From positions 119,294,434-119,358,433 of the forward strand of contig CM075729.1 of the NCBI GenBank assembly GCA_037974335.1: a DNA stretch of 64,000 nt, read 5' to 3'. The notes beneath the pieces were generated by a model. The model saw only the letters and a list, made by a program, of their open reading frames with translations, searched no databases and was not told the DNA's origin. Made by a program: the position numbers and the translations under genes. The stretch is from Prionace glauca. Taxonomy: Eukaryota > Chordata > Chondrichthyes > Carcharhiniformes > Carcharhinidae. This document shows positions 31,085-41,913 of this stretch, one piece after another (the stretch's first letter is position 1; each line of letters begins with the position of its first letter).

Positions 31085-32290
31085 AAAGGAGAGAGAAAAC
31101 AGGGAATTATAGACCGGTTAGCTTGACAATGATAGTGGGGGGAAATGCTGGAGTCAATTATTAAGGATGTAACAACTGAGCATTTGGAAAGTGGTGACAA
31201 GATCGGTCCAAGTCAGCACGGATAAAGGGAAATCGGGCTTGACAAATCTTCTGGAATTTTTTTGAGGATGTGACAAGTAGGGTGGACATGAGTGAACCAG
31301 CAGATGCTGTGTTAATGGACTTTCAAAAGGCTTTTGACAAGGTCCTACACAAGAGATCAGTGAGCAAAATTAAAGCTCATGGTATTGGGGGTAATGTATT
31401 GATACGGATAGAGAACTGGTTCACAGACAGGAACAGAGAGTGGGAATAAATGGGTCCTTTTCAGAGTGGCAGGCAGTGACTAGTGGGGTATCACAGGGTT
31501 CAGTGCTGGGACCTCAACTGTTTACAATATATATTAATGATTTAGATGAATGCAATATATCCAAATTTACAGACGGCACCAAACTGGGTGTGCCATGAGG
31601 AGGATGCTAAGAGGCTGAAGGATGTGTTGGACAAGCTGACTGAGTGGGCAAGTACTTGGCAAATGCAATATAATGTGGATAAATGTGAGGTTATCCACTT
31701 TGGTGGCAAAAACAGGAAGGAAGAGTTTGATTATAATGGTGGCAGTTTAGGAAAAAGGGGAGTGCAACTTAACCTGGGTGTCATGATGGAGCAGTCGCTG
31801 AAGGTTGGCATGCAGATACAACAGGCGGTGAGGAAAGTTAATGGCATGCTGGCCTTCATAACAAGACGATTTGAGTATAGGAGTAGGGATGTCTTGCTGC
31901 AGTTATACAGGACATTGGTGAAGCCACACCTTGAGTATTGTGTGCATTTCTGGTCTTCTAGTTTGAGGAAGGGCATCTTTATTATTGTGGGAGTCCAGTG
32001 AAGGTCCACCAGACTGATTCCCAGAATAACAGGACCAACTTATGAAGGAAGACTGGATCGACTGGGCTTGTACTCATTGGAATTTAAAAGAATGAGAGGG
32101 GATCTCATAGAAACACATAAAATCCTTACAGGACTGGATAGGTTAGATGTGGGAAGAATCATTGACTCTGTTTACATTTCCTGCTACCTTGGCAAAGGAC
32201 TGACTGAGGAAGAACTTCTTCACTCAGAGAGTTGTGAACCTGCAGAATTCTCTACAACAGAAAGCTGTTGGGTCCAGTTCATTTGAGCCT
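31085..32290 (+). mobile_element. CR1, 5'-truncated, older subfamily
   Basis: Plus-strand reverse transcriptase from GGGAATTATAGACCGGTTAG (NYRPV) through AVLMDFQKAFDKVLHK-like sequence, [33 protein letters not shown] and LEYCVHFWSS to the C-terminus. Frames are broken by indels. The 3' tail is absent. Confidence 0.8.
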
Positions 32291-32521
32291 CTGGGTTGCA
32301 GTTCAGTAAAGGAGACAGGAATCTGCTTCTTCATAAACTACCTTATTTGTTTGATCCAACTCCACATACAATTCTCCACCAATACCCAGTGCCACCTATA
32401 GCCCATTTATACATCAGTGACTGCTATTGAACAATTGACATCAAATTAGGACTTAATTGGAAGGTATGTTAATCCGTTACTAACATGTTCAAGAGGGAGC
32501 TGAACGTGGTCCTTGCAGTTA

Positions 32522-33643
32522 CATAAGAACATAAGAACATAAGAAATAGGAGCAGGAGTAGGCCATCTACCCCTTCGAGCCTGCCCCGCCATTCAATAAG
32601 ATCATGGCTGATCTGTCGTGGCTCAGTTCCACCTTCCCGCCCTCTCCCCATAACCCTTAATCCCCTCTCTTATCAAAAACCCATCAACCCGTTTCTTAAA
32701 AATATTTAGCGAGGCAGCCTCCACCACTTCAACGGGCAGAGAATTCCAGAGATTCACCACCGTTTGAGTGAAGAAGTTCCTCCTCAACTCTGTTCTAAAC
32801 CGCCTCCCCTTTATCTTGAGGCTGTGCCCCCTAGTCCTACTGTCTTTTTTGAGCGGGAACAGTCTCTCCACCTCTATCCTATCCATCCCATTCATCATCT
32901 TATACGTCTCAATGAGATCTCCCCTCATTCTTCTAAACTCTAAAGAGTACAAGCCTAGTTTATTCAGCCTCTCCTCATAGCTCAATCCCCTCAACTCTGG
33001 TATCAGCCTAGTAAACCTCCTCTGCACTCCCTCCAGGGCCAAAATATCCTTGCGCAGGTGCGGCGCCCAAAACTGCACACAGTACTCCAGCTGCAGCCTC
33101 ACCAATGCCCTATGTAGCTGCAGCAAGACCTCCCTACTTTTATATTCAATCCCCCTCGCAATGAAGGCCAACATCCCATTCGCCTTCCTGACCACCTGCT
33201 GCACCTGCAAGCTGGGTTTTGCGACTCATGCACAAGGACCCCGAGGTCCCTCTGCACCGTCGCCTGCTGCAGTTTTTCACCACGTAAGTAATAGTCCTTC
33301 CTACCATTCCTCCTGCCAAAGTGGACCACCTCACACTTGCCAACATTAAATTCCATTTGCCATTTCCTGGCCCATTCGCCCAGCCTATCTAGATCCTTCT
33401 GCAGACTCTCCACACCCTCCTCACAATTTGCCGTTCCCCCAATCTTGGTGTCATCAGCAAATTTCGACACCCTGCACTCGGTTCCCTCCTCCAGATCATC
33501 TATATAAATGGTAAATAGCTGAGGCCCCAGCACCGACCCCTGGGGCACCCCACTAGTCACCAACCGCCAATCCGAATAGCACCCGTTGACCCCCATTCTC
33601 TGCCTCCTATTTGACAACCAATCCTCTATCCACGCTAACACCC
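32522..33643 (-). mobile_element. CR1 LINE, 5'-truncated, young
   Basis: Starts with the terminal repeats ACATAAGAACATAAGAACAT and runs back through FADDTKIGG and [14 protein letters not shown] to [15 protein letters not shown]. Nearly identical to the full-length copy at 47279-51821; a one-base indel near 33220 separates two long frames. Confidence 0.9.
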
Positions 33644-33785
33644 TAGTTGAAGGGGTTAAGGGGTATGGAGAGAAAGTGAGAGTGGGAGACTGAAAGTGCA
33701 TGATCAGCTATGATCATATTGAACAGTGGCACAGGATCGAAGGGCTGAATGGCCTCCTCCTGTGCCTATTTTCTACATTTCTATG
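33644..33785 (+). mobile_element. CR1 3' tail of another subfamily
   Basis: GGGGTTAAGGGGTATGGAGA, ATGATCAGCTATGATCATAT, GGCTGAATGGCCTCCTCCTG and TTTCTACATTTCTATG: a plus-strand 3' UTR and tail abutting the minus CR1 before it. Confidence 0.7.
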
Positions 33786-33919
33786 TTGCATATGGAGTGG
33801 GAAGATAGCTAAGGGTGCATCATTATTCTCTGATTTCCAAGGCTCCACCTGATATTTTCTTCAGGGCAAGTTTGGATGGTTCTCTCTGTTTGGTATTGCA
33901 TGGTAAGGCACAGTGCTAA

Positions 33920-34828
33920 GATCATAGAATCATAGAAATTACACAATCCCTACAGTGCGTATGGAGGCCATTCGGCCCATTGAGACTGCACTGACTACAA
34001 ACCCACCCAGGCAAGCCCTATCTTTGTAACCCCGTGACAATAAGGAGCAATCCCACCCAGACCTGTTCCCTGTAACCCTAAGTATTTACATAAGAACATA
34101 AGAACATAAGAAATAGGAGCAGGAGTAGGCCATCTAGCCCTTCGAGCCTGCCCCGCCATTCAATAAGATCATGGCTGATCTGTCGTAGCTCAGTTTCACC
34201 TTCCCGCCCTCTCCCCATAACCCTTAATCCCTTCTCTTATCAAAAACCCATCAACCTGCTTCTTAAAAATATTTAGCGAGGCAGCCTCCACCACTTCAAT
34301 GGGCAGAGAATTCCAGAGATTCACCACCCTTTGAGTGAAGAAGTTCCTCCTCAACTCTGTTCTAAACCGCCCCCCCTTTATCTTGAGGCTGTGCCCCCTA
34401 GTCCTACTGTCTTTTTTGAGCGGGAAGAGTCTCTCCACCTCTATCCTATCCATCCCATTCATCATCTTATACGTCTCAATGAGATCTCCCCTCATTCTTC
34501 TAAACTCTAATGAGTACAAGCCTAGTTTATTCAGCCTCTCCTCATAGCTCAATCCCCTCAACTCTGGTATCAGCCTAGTAAACCTCCTCTGCACTCCCTC
34601 CAGGGCCAAAATATCCTTGCTTAATACTCCTAACCTACATATCTCAGGACACTAAGGGGCAATTTAGCATGGCCAATCCACCTAACCTACACATCTTTGG
34701 ACTGTGGGAGGAAACTGGAGCACCCGGAGGAAACACACACAGACACCAGGGGGGCATGTGCAAACACCACACAGACAGTGGTCAAAGGCTGGAATTGAAT
34801 AGTGCTAACCACTGTGCCATCGTGCCAC
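33920..34828 (-). repeat. SINE-A, tail type C, split by a CR1
   Basis: The tail half is at 33920-34087 (CATAGAATCATAGAAATTAC; GGAGGCCATTCGGCCC) and the head half at 34621-34828 (CTCAGGACACTAAGGGGCAA; TAGTGCTAACCACTGTGCC). The minus-strand CR1 at 34089-34620 lies between. The head half is the outer part of the left arm of the large inverted duplication. Confidence 0.8.
34089..34620 (-). mobile_element. CR1 3' end inserted in the SINE-A
   Basis: Starts ACATAAGAACATAAGAACAT and ends at the codons for LALEGVQRRFTRL. The open frame of 137 codons matches the full-length copy closely, so the insertion is young. The mirror position in the right arm of the inverted duplication (near 36910) lacks it. 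Confidence 0.9.
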
Positions 34829-34937
34829 TCTGTGCCATCGTGCCACTCTGTGCCACAGCATACTCTGCCACCCAGCTGAGTGTCATCTCCAAATTTGGAG
34901 ATATGTTTAATACCATTGAAATTTAGCACGTGCGAAT

Positions 34938-35727
34938 ACCGTTCCATTATCTGATACCATGACCATGGGTATCCCAGGAGTTGAAAAGCAGTGGCATAAT
35001 CTTTCGATGGCAGCATGTGAATGTAGCGATTTCACCTGAGGTATCTCCATCCATTTATAGTGTCCACCAATCATGAGCAAAAATATTTTGTCCAGGAATG
35101 AACCAACATAATTAATATGGATTCATGCCAGGCTATTGCCAAGTGTGCAGTTGGCATTGTTGGCAGTGCTTGGCTAGCTTCTCGATTTCAACATCAATAC
35201 CAGGCCACCACTTGTAACTCCTCGCAAGCAACTTCATGGTCGAGATGCCAGGATGAGGGCTGTGTAACTCAGTTGGGAGCAGCTCCCTACCTGATAGAGC
35301 AATGATTACCCATTCTCCAGAGTAGGTTGCCACCCTGACAACTCAATTCGATTTTGAAGATTTAATCTTCTCAGAAATTGGTTCATTTACCAGTCAAATA
35401 ATTATTTTGTCTCTCTCTTCGGAGAGAAGCGGATTTCAATTTGTCCAGTTCCTGATCTGCTTCGTGCAGACAGGCAATGTGTCCAAAAACTTTATGCCAT
35501 GATGATTTCCTGTGATACTGGAGGACAACATGATACTTTCTTGCAAGGGTATCTGCATTCATTATGTGAGTCCCAAGTTGGTGTCTGAAAACTTGTGGTC
35601 GGTGCAGACTCGATAGGCCATTTGGCCTCCTTCTGCACTGTAGGATTCTATGATTCTGTATTCACAAGCAGACAGAATCAAAGCCCATCTGTGAATTCTT
35701 GCTGAGGCTATCTGTGGGACAGCCATG
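34938..35727 (-). mobile_element. Ty3/Gypsy pol fossil (left arm)
   Basis: Mirror image of the element at 35822-36610: a remnant of the RNase H to integrase part of a Ty3/Gypsy-type retrotransposon pol gene. It is broken and lacks LTRs, gag, protease and most of pol. Both arms derive from one copy by inverted duplication, and both share the same inserted SINE tail. Confidence 0.75.
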
Positions 35728-35821
35728 TCGCAGTCCGAAAGACGTGCTGATTAGGTGCATTGGCCAACTCCTGCTCCTATTTCTTATGTTCTTATGTTCA
35801 GCACGTCTTTCGGACTGCGAC

Positions 35822-36610
35822 ATGGCTGTCCCACAGATAGCCTCAGCAAGAATTCACAGATGGGCTTTGATTCTGTCTGCTTGTGAATACAGAATCATAG
35901 AATCCTACAGTGCAGAAGGAGGCCAAATGGCCTATCGAGTCTGCACCGACCACAAGTTTTCAGACACCAACTTGGGACTCACATAATGAATGCAGATACC
36001 CTTGCAAGAAAGTATCATGTTGTCCTCCAGTATCACAGGAAATCATCATGGCATAAAGTTTTTGGACACATTGCCTGTCTGCACGAAGCAGATCAGGAAC
36101 TGGACAAATTGAAATCCGCTTCTCTCCGAAGAGAGAGACAAAATAATTATTTGACTGGTAAATGAACCAATTTCTGAGAAGATTAAATCTGCAAAATCGA
36201 ATTGAGTTGTCAGGGTGGCAACCTACTCTGGAGAATGGGTAATCATTGCTCTATCAGGTAGGGAGCTGCTCCCAACTGAGTTACACAGCCCTCATCCTGG
36301 CATCTCGACCATGAAGTTGCTTGCGAGGAGTTACAAGTGGTGGCCTGGTATTGATGTTGAAATCGAGAAGCTAGCCAAGCACTGCCAACAATGCCAACTG
36401 CACACTTGGCAATAGCCTGGCATGAATCCATATTAATTATGTTGGTTCATTCCTGGACAAAATATTTTTGCTCATGATTGGTGGACACTATAAATGGATG
36501 GAGATACCTCAGGTGAAATCGCTACATTCACATGCTGCCATCGAAAGATTATGCCACTGCTTTTCAACTCCTGGGATACCCATGGTCATGGTATCAGATA
36601 ATGGAACGGT
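35822..36610 (+). mobile_element. Ty3/Gypsy pol fossil (right arm)
   Basis: Recognisable landmarks in order: an RNase H end (ARIHRWAL), the linker motif NADTLAR, the integrase zinc-binding region (HSPHPG ... CQQCQ), and integrase core-like sequence up to a VSDNG motif. A SINE-A tail piece lies inside at about 35888-35955. It is a fossil with several breaks and no LTRs in the window. Family assignment is from motif order by eye. Confidence 0.8.
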
Positions 36611-36705
36611 ATTCGCAAGTGCTAAATTTCAATGGTATTAAACATATCTCCAAATTTGGAGATGACACTCAGCTGGGTGGCAGTGTATGCTGTGGCACAG
36701 AGTGG

Positions 36706-36922
36706 CACGATGGCACAGTGGTTAGCACTATTCAATTCTAGCCTTTGACCACTGTCTGTGTGGTGTTTGCACATGCCCCCCCGGTGTCTGTGTGTGTTTC
36801 CTCCGGGTGCTCCAGTTTCCTCCCACAATCCAAAGATGTGTAGGTTAGGTGGATTGGCCATGCTAAATTGCCCCTTAGTGTCCTGAGATATGTAGGTTAG
36901 GAGTATTAATGGGGTAAATACT
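36706..36922 (+). repeat. SINE-A half (right arm)
   Basis: Head GATGGCACAGTGGTTAGCAC through core CCAAAGATGTGTAGGTTAGG to TTAATGGGGTAAATACT, where a CR1 fragment follows. It mirrors the SINE half at 34621-34828. Confidence 0.8.
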
Positions 36923-37107
36923 CACACCATCGAGCCTGCCCCGCCATTCAATAAGATCATGGCTGATCTGAAGTGGCTCAGTTCCACTTTCCCGCTCTCT
37001 CCCCATAACCCTTAATTCACTTGTCTGTCAAAAACCTATCTACCCGTGACTTAAATATATTTAATGTGGTAGCCTCCACCACTTCAATGGGCAGAGAATT
37101 CCAGGGA
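36923..37107 (-). mobile_element. CR1 3' fragment
   Basis: CATCGAGCCTGCCCCGCCAT to GGGCAGAGAATTCCAGGGAT: a minus-strand CR1 C-terminus and 3' UTR. It meets a plus-strand CR1 3' UTR head to head at 37108. Confidence 0.75.
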
Positions 37108-37797
37108 TTTGATAAGTGAGGGGATTAAGGGTTATGGGGAGAGGGCGGAAAAGTGGAACTGAGCCACGACTGACTCTGAACAAAGAAATGACTGCAACCA
37201 GAGAATGCCAAATGCGTGGCCTCAGTTTGTTTTGATATGGTTGACTTTGCACAGCCTGAGTGAGACATGATTAACACCAGGAAAGCCTGTCTTAACAAAG
37301 TTGACACCGTACAACATGAGATAACATATAAGACATTAGATAAAGTTGGGGAGGAGGGAGTCACAGAATTTGTTTATTACAGAAAACGAGACATAAAGGA
37401 ATCACAGAACCAAGCTCGGGGATGAGGGAGTCACGGAATTTGTTTTGTTCAATGAACCACTGCTTGTACTACTAAAATCATGTAAGCTGATAAGAAAATA
37501 TATAATTATTGAATTGATCCTTGTAGTGGGTGCAGTCTTGGGATAGAATCAGCAGTTAGTGCAGACTGCTCTCTGTTTCCAAGATTTGGCCATATACTGC
37601 ATTCAGTCTTGTGATAATAAAAACTAGTTGAACTCTAGAAAAGCAAACTTTGTTAAGTTTAATTCTCACAACTCGGGAAACAAGAAATTCTCCAGTACCA
37701 GAACTGTGCCGCCTATGAAGTTGGCCTAGATCACAATGAATGGTGGGGCAGGCTGGAAGGGCTAGTGGCTTTCTCCTGCTTTTATTTCTTGTGCTCT
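37108..37797 (+). mobile_element. CR1 3' UTR split by a 560-bp insertion
   Basis: 37108-37170 (GGGATTAAGGGTTATGGGGA; GTGGAACTGAGCCACGAC) and about 37731-37797 (AATGGTGGGGCAGGCTGGAA; CTCCTGCTTTTATTTCTTG) are consecutive parts of a CR1 3' UTR. The sequence between them is foreign. Confidence 0.65.
37171..37730 (+). mobile_element. Possible solo LTR fossil inserted in a CR1
   Basis: The insertion of about 560 bp begins with TG and has a TATA-like AAAATATATAATTA near 37496 and an AATAAA-type signal near 37617 in LTR-like order. No coding part or partner LTR is seen, and the exact ends and target duplication could not be fixed. It could instead be another non-coding repeat. Confidence 0.3.
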
Positions 37798-38023
37798 TGC
37801 GAGAGAGTCCAGCTTTCAGTCTGTTTCCTTCACTGAAAACCTTCTTGCAATCTCTCTCCGGTGCTTTGTTAAAACATTCCTTAAGAGGCCTCGCTGGTGT
37901 TATTTTCCAGAGAAATTTGATCATCATTTCAGCTGCAGACAGTGTGTTGTGATGTCTCAACCTGGAAAGATATATTAGTATCGGAGGCAGCCCAAAGGAT
38001 GCATTAGCCTCGGAGGCAGATGT

Positions 38024-38327
38024 AGGCGGCAGTATAGGTTAGCACTGCTCCCTCACAGTGCCAGAGATCCGGGTTTGATTCACGGCTTGGATCACTGTCC
38101 GTGTGGAACTTGCATGTTCTCCCTGTGTCTGCGTGGGTTTCCACTGGGTGCTCCAGTTAACTCCCACATTCCAAATATGTGTGGATTAGGTGGATTGGCC
38201 ATGCTAAATTGCCTCTTTGTAATGGAGGGAGGGGGAGCTTGTTAGAGTAAAAGAATGAGTGGAATTGTGGTTGGTACAGACTTGATGGGCCGAATGGCCT
38301 CCTTCTGCACTGTGGAATTCTACGATT
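38024..38327 (+). repeat. SINE-A, tail type C
   Basis: Head GGCGGCAGTATAGGTTAGCA, core CCAAATATGTGTGGATTAG, tail GATGGGCCGAATGGCCTCC with TGGAATTCTACGATT. Confidence 0.8.
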
Positions 38328-38724
38328 CAAAGGAGATTTAGCAGACTAATTCCTGGGATGAGAATGTTGTCCTATCAAGAGAAACTAAATAGTCTGTCTT
38401 AATTCCTGTATTAGGGTAATAGCACAGAAGTCAACAGGAGATGGGGTCTTTCATACTCCACAAGGGATTTGCAAGTCCTTTCACCTCATATGTGAGGAAT
38501 GTGGGTTCTATTTTTGGCTAGCTGACAATCTGAATTTATTTGGAATTACATTGGAACATTGCAAAAGATAGTTACTGAAATTGCTTGCTGTCAGGCAACT
38601 TATGGCCATCATCTTTAGTCAGTATCTTTTTTTGTCTTTAAAAAATCCTTTTTAAATAGTTCAGTATGTTTCAACTAGTTCAGTAGTTCAACTAGTGAAA
38701 TTACAGACTGATATCACTCCTGTA
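38328..38724. other. Intergenic, CR1 scrap then unassigned
   Basis: 38336-38400 (AGATTTAGCAGACTAATTCC) resembles a CR1 internal scrap. The rest is AT-rich and unassigned. Confidence 0.3.
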
Positions 38725-38985
38725 CACAAGAACTAGGAACAGAAGTCGGCTGTCTGACCCCTCAAGCCTGCTCCACTATTCAATAAGATCATGGCTGATC
38801 TTTTCGTGGGCTCAGCTGTCCTTACCCACCCAGTCACCATAACCCTTAATTTCTTTACTGTTCAAAAACGTATCTATCCTTGCCTTAAAAACATTCAAGT
38901 CTCAACTGCTTCACTGGGCAGGGAATTCCACAGATTCACAACCCTTTGGGTGAAGAGGTTTCTCCTCAACTCATTACAAGTCAGA
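38725..38985 (-). mobile_element. CR1 3' fragment
   Basis: ACTATTCAATAAGATCATGG, CATAACCCTTAATTTCTTTA and GGGCAGGGAATTCCACAGAT: a minus-strand CR1 3' end of an older subfamily. Confidence 0.75.
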
Positions 38986-39169
38986 TCATTGTGACAAACC
39001 CCATTCATTGTTCCACACCAAGGGCTGCTGAAGAAAAGTTGAAAAAAAAGTTGTTCCTGTTACAGTAATGGATTCAGAAATGAAAGCAAGTGTCATTCAA
39101 CGCATATGAATGGATATTCCCTGTGCTGACTGGCAACTTTTTCCCGAAGGAAATCACATCTACAAACAG

Positions 39170-39635
39170 CTTACAAAGAGATATTGATAGGTTAAGTAAG
39201 TGGGCAAAAAATTGGTAAATGGAATATAATGTAGGAAAAAATGTGAGGTTGTTCACTTTGGAAGGGAGAACAAAAGGACAGAGTATTATTTAAATGGAGA
39301 AAAACTGCAGAAAGCAGTAACATAAAGGGACTTAGGGGTATTTGTGCACAAATCACAGAAAGCTAGCAAAGTAGAAGTGGCAACACAGGTAGCTCAGGTG
39401 ATTGAGAAAGCAGATAGCATGTCTCTCTTCATCAGCTGGGGCATTAATTACAAGAACTGGCAAATCATATTGCTGCTATATAAAACCTTGGGTAGGCCGC
39501 ATTTGGGGTTCTCACTAACTGTCCTGTGCAGTTCTAGTCGCCACACTACTAGAGGATGTGGAAGCTTTGGAGAGAATGCAAAGAAGGTTCACCAGGATAT
39601 TGCCTGATCTGGAGGGTGTTGGCTATGAGAAGAGG
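39170..39635 (+). mobile_element. CR1 internal fragment
   Basis: Plus-strand reverse-transcriptase C-terminal part: GGAATATAATGTAGGAAAAA, GAGGTTGTTCACTTTGG, MEALERMQRRFTRILPDLEG. Broken by several indels; the tail is replaced by the next element. Confidence 0.7.
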
Positions 39636-39689
39636 TGGGGTGGTGATGGCTTAGTTGTATTATCGGTAGACTATCAATCCACTAAGAAG

Positions 39690-39768
39690 TCTCACAACTC
39701 CAGGCTAAAGTCCAACAGGTTTATTTGGAATCACGAGCTTTCGGAGTGCTGCTCCTTCCTCAGGTGAG
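39690..39768 (+). repeat. Foldback/Penelope-like family, partial
   Basis: AAGAAGTCTCACAACTCCAG, GTCCAACAGGTTTATTTGG, CACGAGCTTTCGGAGTGCTG and CTCCTTCCTCAGGTGAGTG: the standard arm sequence in single copy. Confidence 0.7.
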
Positions 39769-39851
39769 TGGTGTTTTCACTTTCTGAATCCAACCGCATG
39801 TCACCTCTGGCATCTTCACAATGCCAGCTCCATGAAAGAAACTTTTATCCT

Positions 39852-40160
39852 AGGGCAGCACAGTGGTTAGCACTGCTGCTTCAGAGCGCCAGGGATCTGG
39901 GTTCAATTCTGGCCTTGGGTGACTTGAGTTTGCATGTTCTCCCCATGTCTGCATGGGATTCCTCCAGGTGCTCCAGTTTCCTCCCATACTCCAAAGATGT
40001 GTGGGTTAGGTGGATTGGCTAGGATAAATTGTCCCTTAGTGTCAAGGGGATTAGCAGGGTAAATACATGGGGTTATGGGGATGGGGCCTGCCTGGGATTG
40101 TTGTTGGAGCAGGCTTGATGGGCCTCCTTCTGTACTGTTGGGATTCTGTGGTTCTATGAT
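39852..40160 (+). repeat. SINE-A, tail type C
   Basis: Complete head-to-tail copy from AGGGCAGCACAGTGGTTAGC to GGGATTCTGTGGTTCTATG. Confidence 0.85.
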
Positions 40161-40202
40161 ATTCTAACAAAGCTGCCCCTTTAAAGTAAAAATGGGAAAC
40201 AC

Positions 40203-40453
40203 ACGTGAATCATAATCCCATCCCCATAACCCCATGCATTTACAGTAGCTAGTCCTGATAACACAAAGGGGCAATTTAGCAAGGCCAATCCACCTAACCC
40301 ACACATCTTCAGACTGTGGCAGGAAACTGGAGCACCCGGAAGAAACCCACGCAGACATGGGGAGAAAACTCCACACAGACAGTGATCCAAGCTGGGAATC
40401 GAACCCGGGTCCCTGATGCTGTGAGACAGCAGTGCCATCCACTGTGCCACCTG
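40203..40453 (-). repeat. SINE-A (minus), tail mostly lost
   Basis: Core CAAAGGGGCAATTTAGCAAG, B box on the minus strand GGTTCGATTCC, head at right CAGTGCCATCCACTGTGCCA. Confidence 0.8.
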
Positions 40454-40507
40454 GGGGTGCTGTAAAGTTGTGAATTTCACTGTTCTCAGATCATCAACTT
40501 GTTATCA

Positions 40508-40622
40508 TTTATTAGTGTCACAAGTAGGCTTACATTAACACTGCAATGAAGTCACTGTGAAAATCCCCTAGCCACCACACTCCGGCGCCTGTTCGGGTGC
40601 ACTGAGGGAGAATTTTAGCATG
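40508..40622 (-). repeat. SINE-A, tail type L, cut by a CR1
   Basis: TTATTAGTGTCACAAGTAGG through CGCCTGTTCGGGTGCACTGA to AGCATGGCCA, where the minus-strand CR1 begins; the head half was not found beyond it. Confidence 0.8.
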
Positions 40623-41072
40623 GCCAAACATAAGAACATAAGAAATAGGAGCAGGAGTAGGCCATCTGGCCCTTCGAGCCTGCCCCGCCATTCAATAAGA
40701 TCATGGCTGATCTGTCGTGGCTCAGCTCCACCTACCCGCCCTCTCCCCATAACCCTTAATCCCTTCTCTTATCAAAAACCCATCAACCCGTTTCTTAAAA
40801 ATATTTAGCGAGGCAGCCTCCACCACTTCAACGGGTAGAGAATTCCAGAGATTCACCACCCTTTGAGTGAAGAAGTTCCTCCTCAACTCCGTTCTAAAAC
40901 GCCCCCCCTTTATCTTGAGGCTGTGCCCCCTAGTCCTACTGTCTTTTTTGAGCAGGAAGAGTCTCTCCACCTCTATCCTATCCATCCCATTCATCATCTT
41001 ATACGTCTCAATGAGATCTCCCCTCATTCTTCTAAACTCTAACGAGTACAAGCCTAGTTTATTCAGCCTCTC
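40623..41072 (-). mobile_element. CR1 3' end, young
   Basis: From AACATAAGAACATAAGAAAT back to CAGCCTCTC, with the C-terminal frame RLNKLGLYSLEFRRMRGDLI open for over 120 codons. Nearly identical to the full-length copy. Confidence 0.9.
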
Positions 41073-41554
41073 GACAGGGCCATAAAATCCCAGCCGAGGA
41101 GATTTCCGTTTTTGGACTCCCACTGTGTCAATTCTGTGGCGAGCAAGGTGGTCGAGTTCCAGCCGACTGGGGAAGAAAAGAACAGCCCCTCAAAAGGGAT
41201 AATGCAGAAGAGAAACAGAATTTCAAAACTTCAAATCATAATGTTATCAAAGGGCTCAATAAACTACACGACAGCACAGAGTCACTGAGCAGAGATGCAT
41301 AGCCAAGTTTTGCACACATGAGGATGGCCTCAATGGGGATCTTGAGTGCACCTCACACTACCTGTAATCCCCATGACTTGCCTGGACTTGCAACATCTCA
41401 CTAACTGTCCTGGCTGGAGACAATACACATCTCTTTAACCTGTGCTCAACCCTCTCTCCACTCACATTGTCTGTATCTTTACGACTGAATCAGCTGCACT
41501 CCAACCATTATTTTGAACTTGTGTCTTTATATTTGTGCTTTGTTGTTCTTGCGG
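41073..41554. other. Upstream region of gene B, unassigned
   Basis: No repeat or exon recognised in about 480 bases. Confidence 0.3.
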
Positions 41555-41718
41555 GTCAAACCAAGTAAACAAACTTAAATTACAGTCGGACAAAGAAAAA
41601 GGGGGCGGCTCCCGAGGGGGAACGGCCCGAACGGAAACAAAAAGTTCAAAGGAAACTTAAAACGAGAGACTTCCTACTGTGTTCACCTCAGTCCAACGCC
41701 GGCATCTCCATACCAGTA
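41555..41718 (-). mobile_element. LINE 3' end fragment plus foldback-family head
   Basis: 41555-41668 (CAAAGAAAAAGGGGGCGGCT; AAAGGAAACTTAAAACGAG) matches, in the same orientation, the end of the LINE at 60945-61620. 41673-41718 is the minus-strand head of the foldback family (GTCCAACGCCGGCATCTCC). Confidence 0.5.
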
Positions 41719-41837
41719 AATCACCCCAGTTCCCTCCGCCCATTCGGGGTTTCACATTCACGTTCACTTAGTCATCAACTTGATTGGAGCTAGAATTGCG
41801 CAAGGAACTGTTCAGTTTTACTTGCAGGCTGCCGAGG

Positions 41838-41845
41838 AATAAAAG
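41838..41845 (+). promoter_or_regulatory. Possible TATA-like element of gene B
   Basis: AATAAAAG lies 69 bases before the chosen ATG at 41914. A start about 25-30 bases downstream would place the mRNA start near 41868-41873, giving a 40-base leader and making the two ATGs at 41868 and 41871 marginal. Weak consensus; no initiator or other element was identified. Confidence 0.3.
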
Positions 41846-41913
41846 CCAAGCTTGAACAGTGCTCGCAATGATGCTTGTTCTGCTGGTTCCTGCTCTAGCG
41901 ATAAACCGGCTGC

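Larger units (their letters stand above)
34621..36922. repeat. Inverted duplication, arms about 1.1 kb, spacer 47 bp
   Basis: 34621-35750 is the reverse complement of 35798-36909 with very few differences. The main one is an extra copy of an 18-19-bp motif (TGTGCCATCGTGCCACTC) in the left arm near 34820-34855. Each arm holds, from the centre outwards, a SINE fragment, a Ty3/Gypsy pol fossil with a SINE-tail insertion, and a SINE-A half. Homology continues into the next few bases on the right (to about 36922). The spacer contains a CR1-type tail (CTCCTATTTCTTATGTTCTT). Confidence 0.9.
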
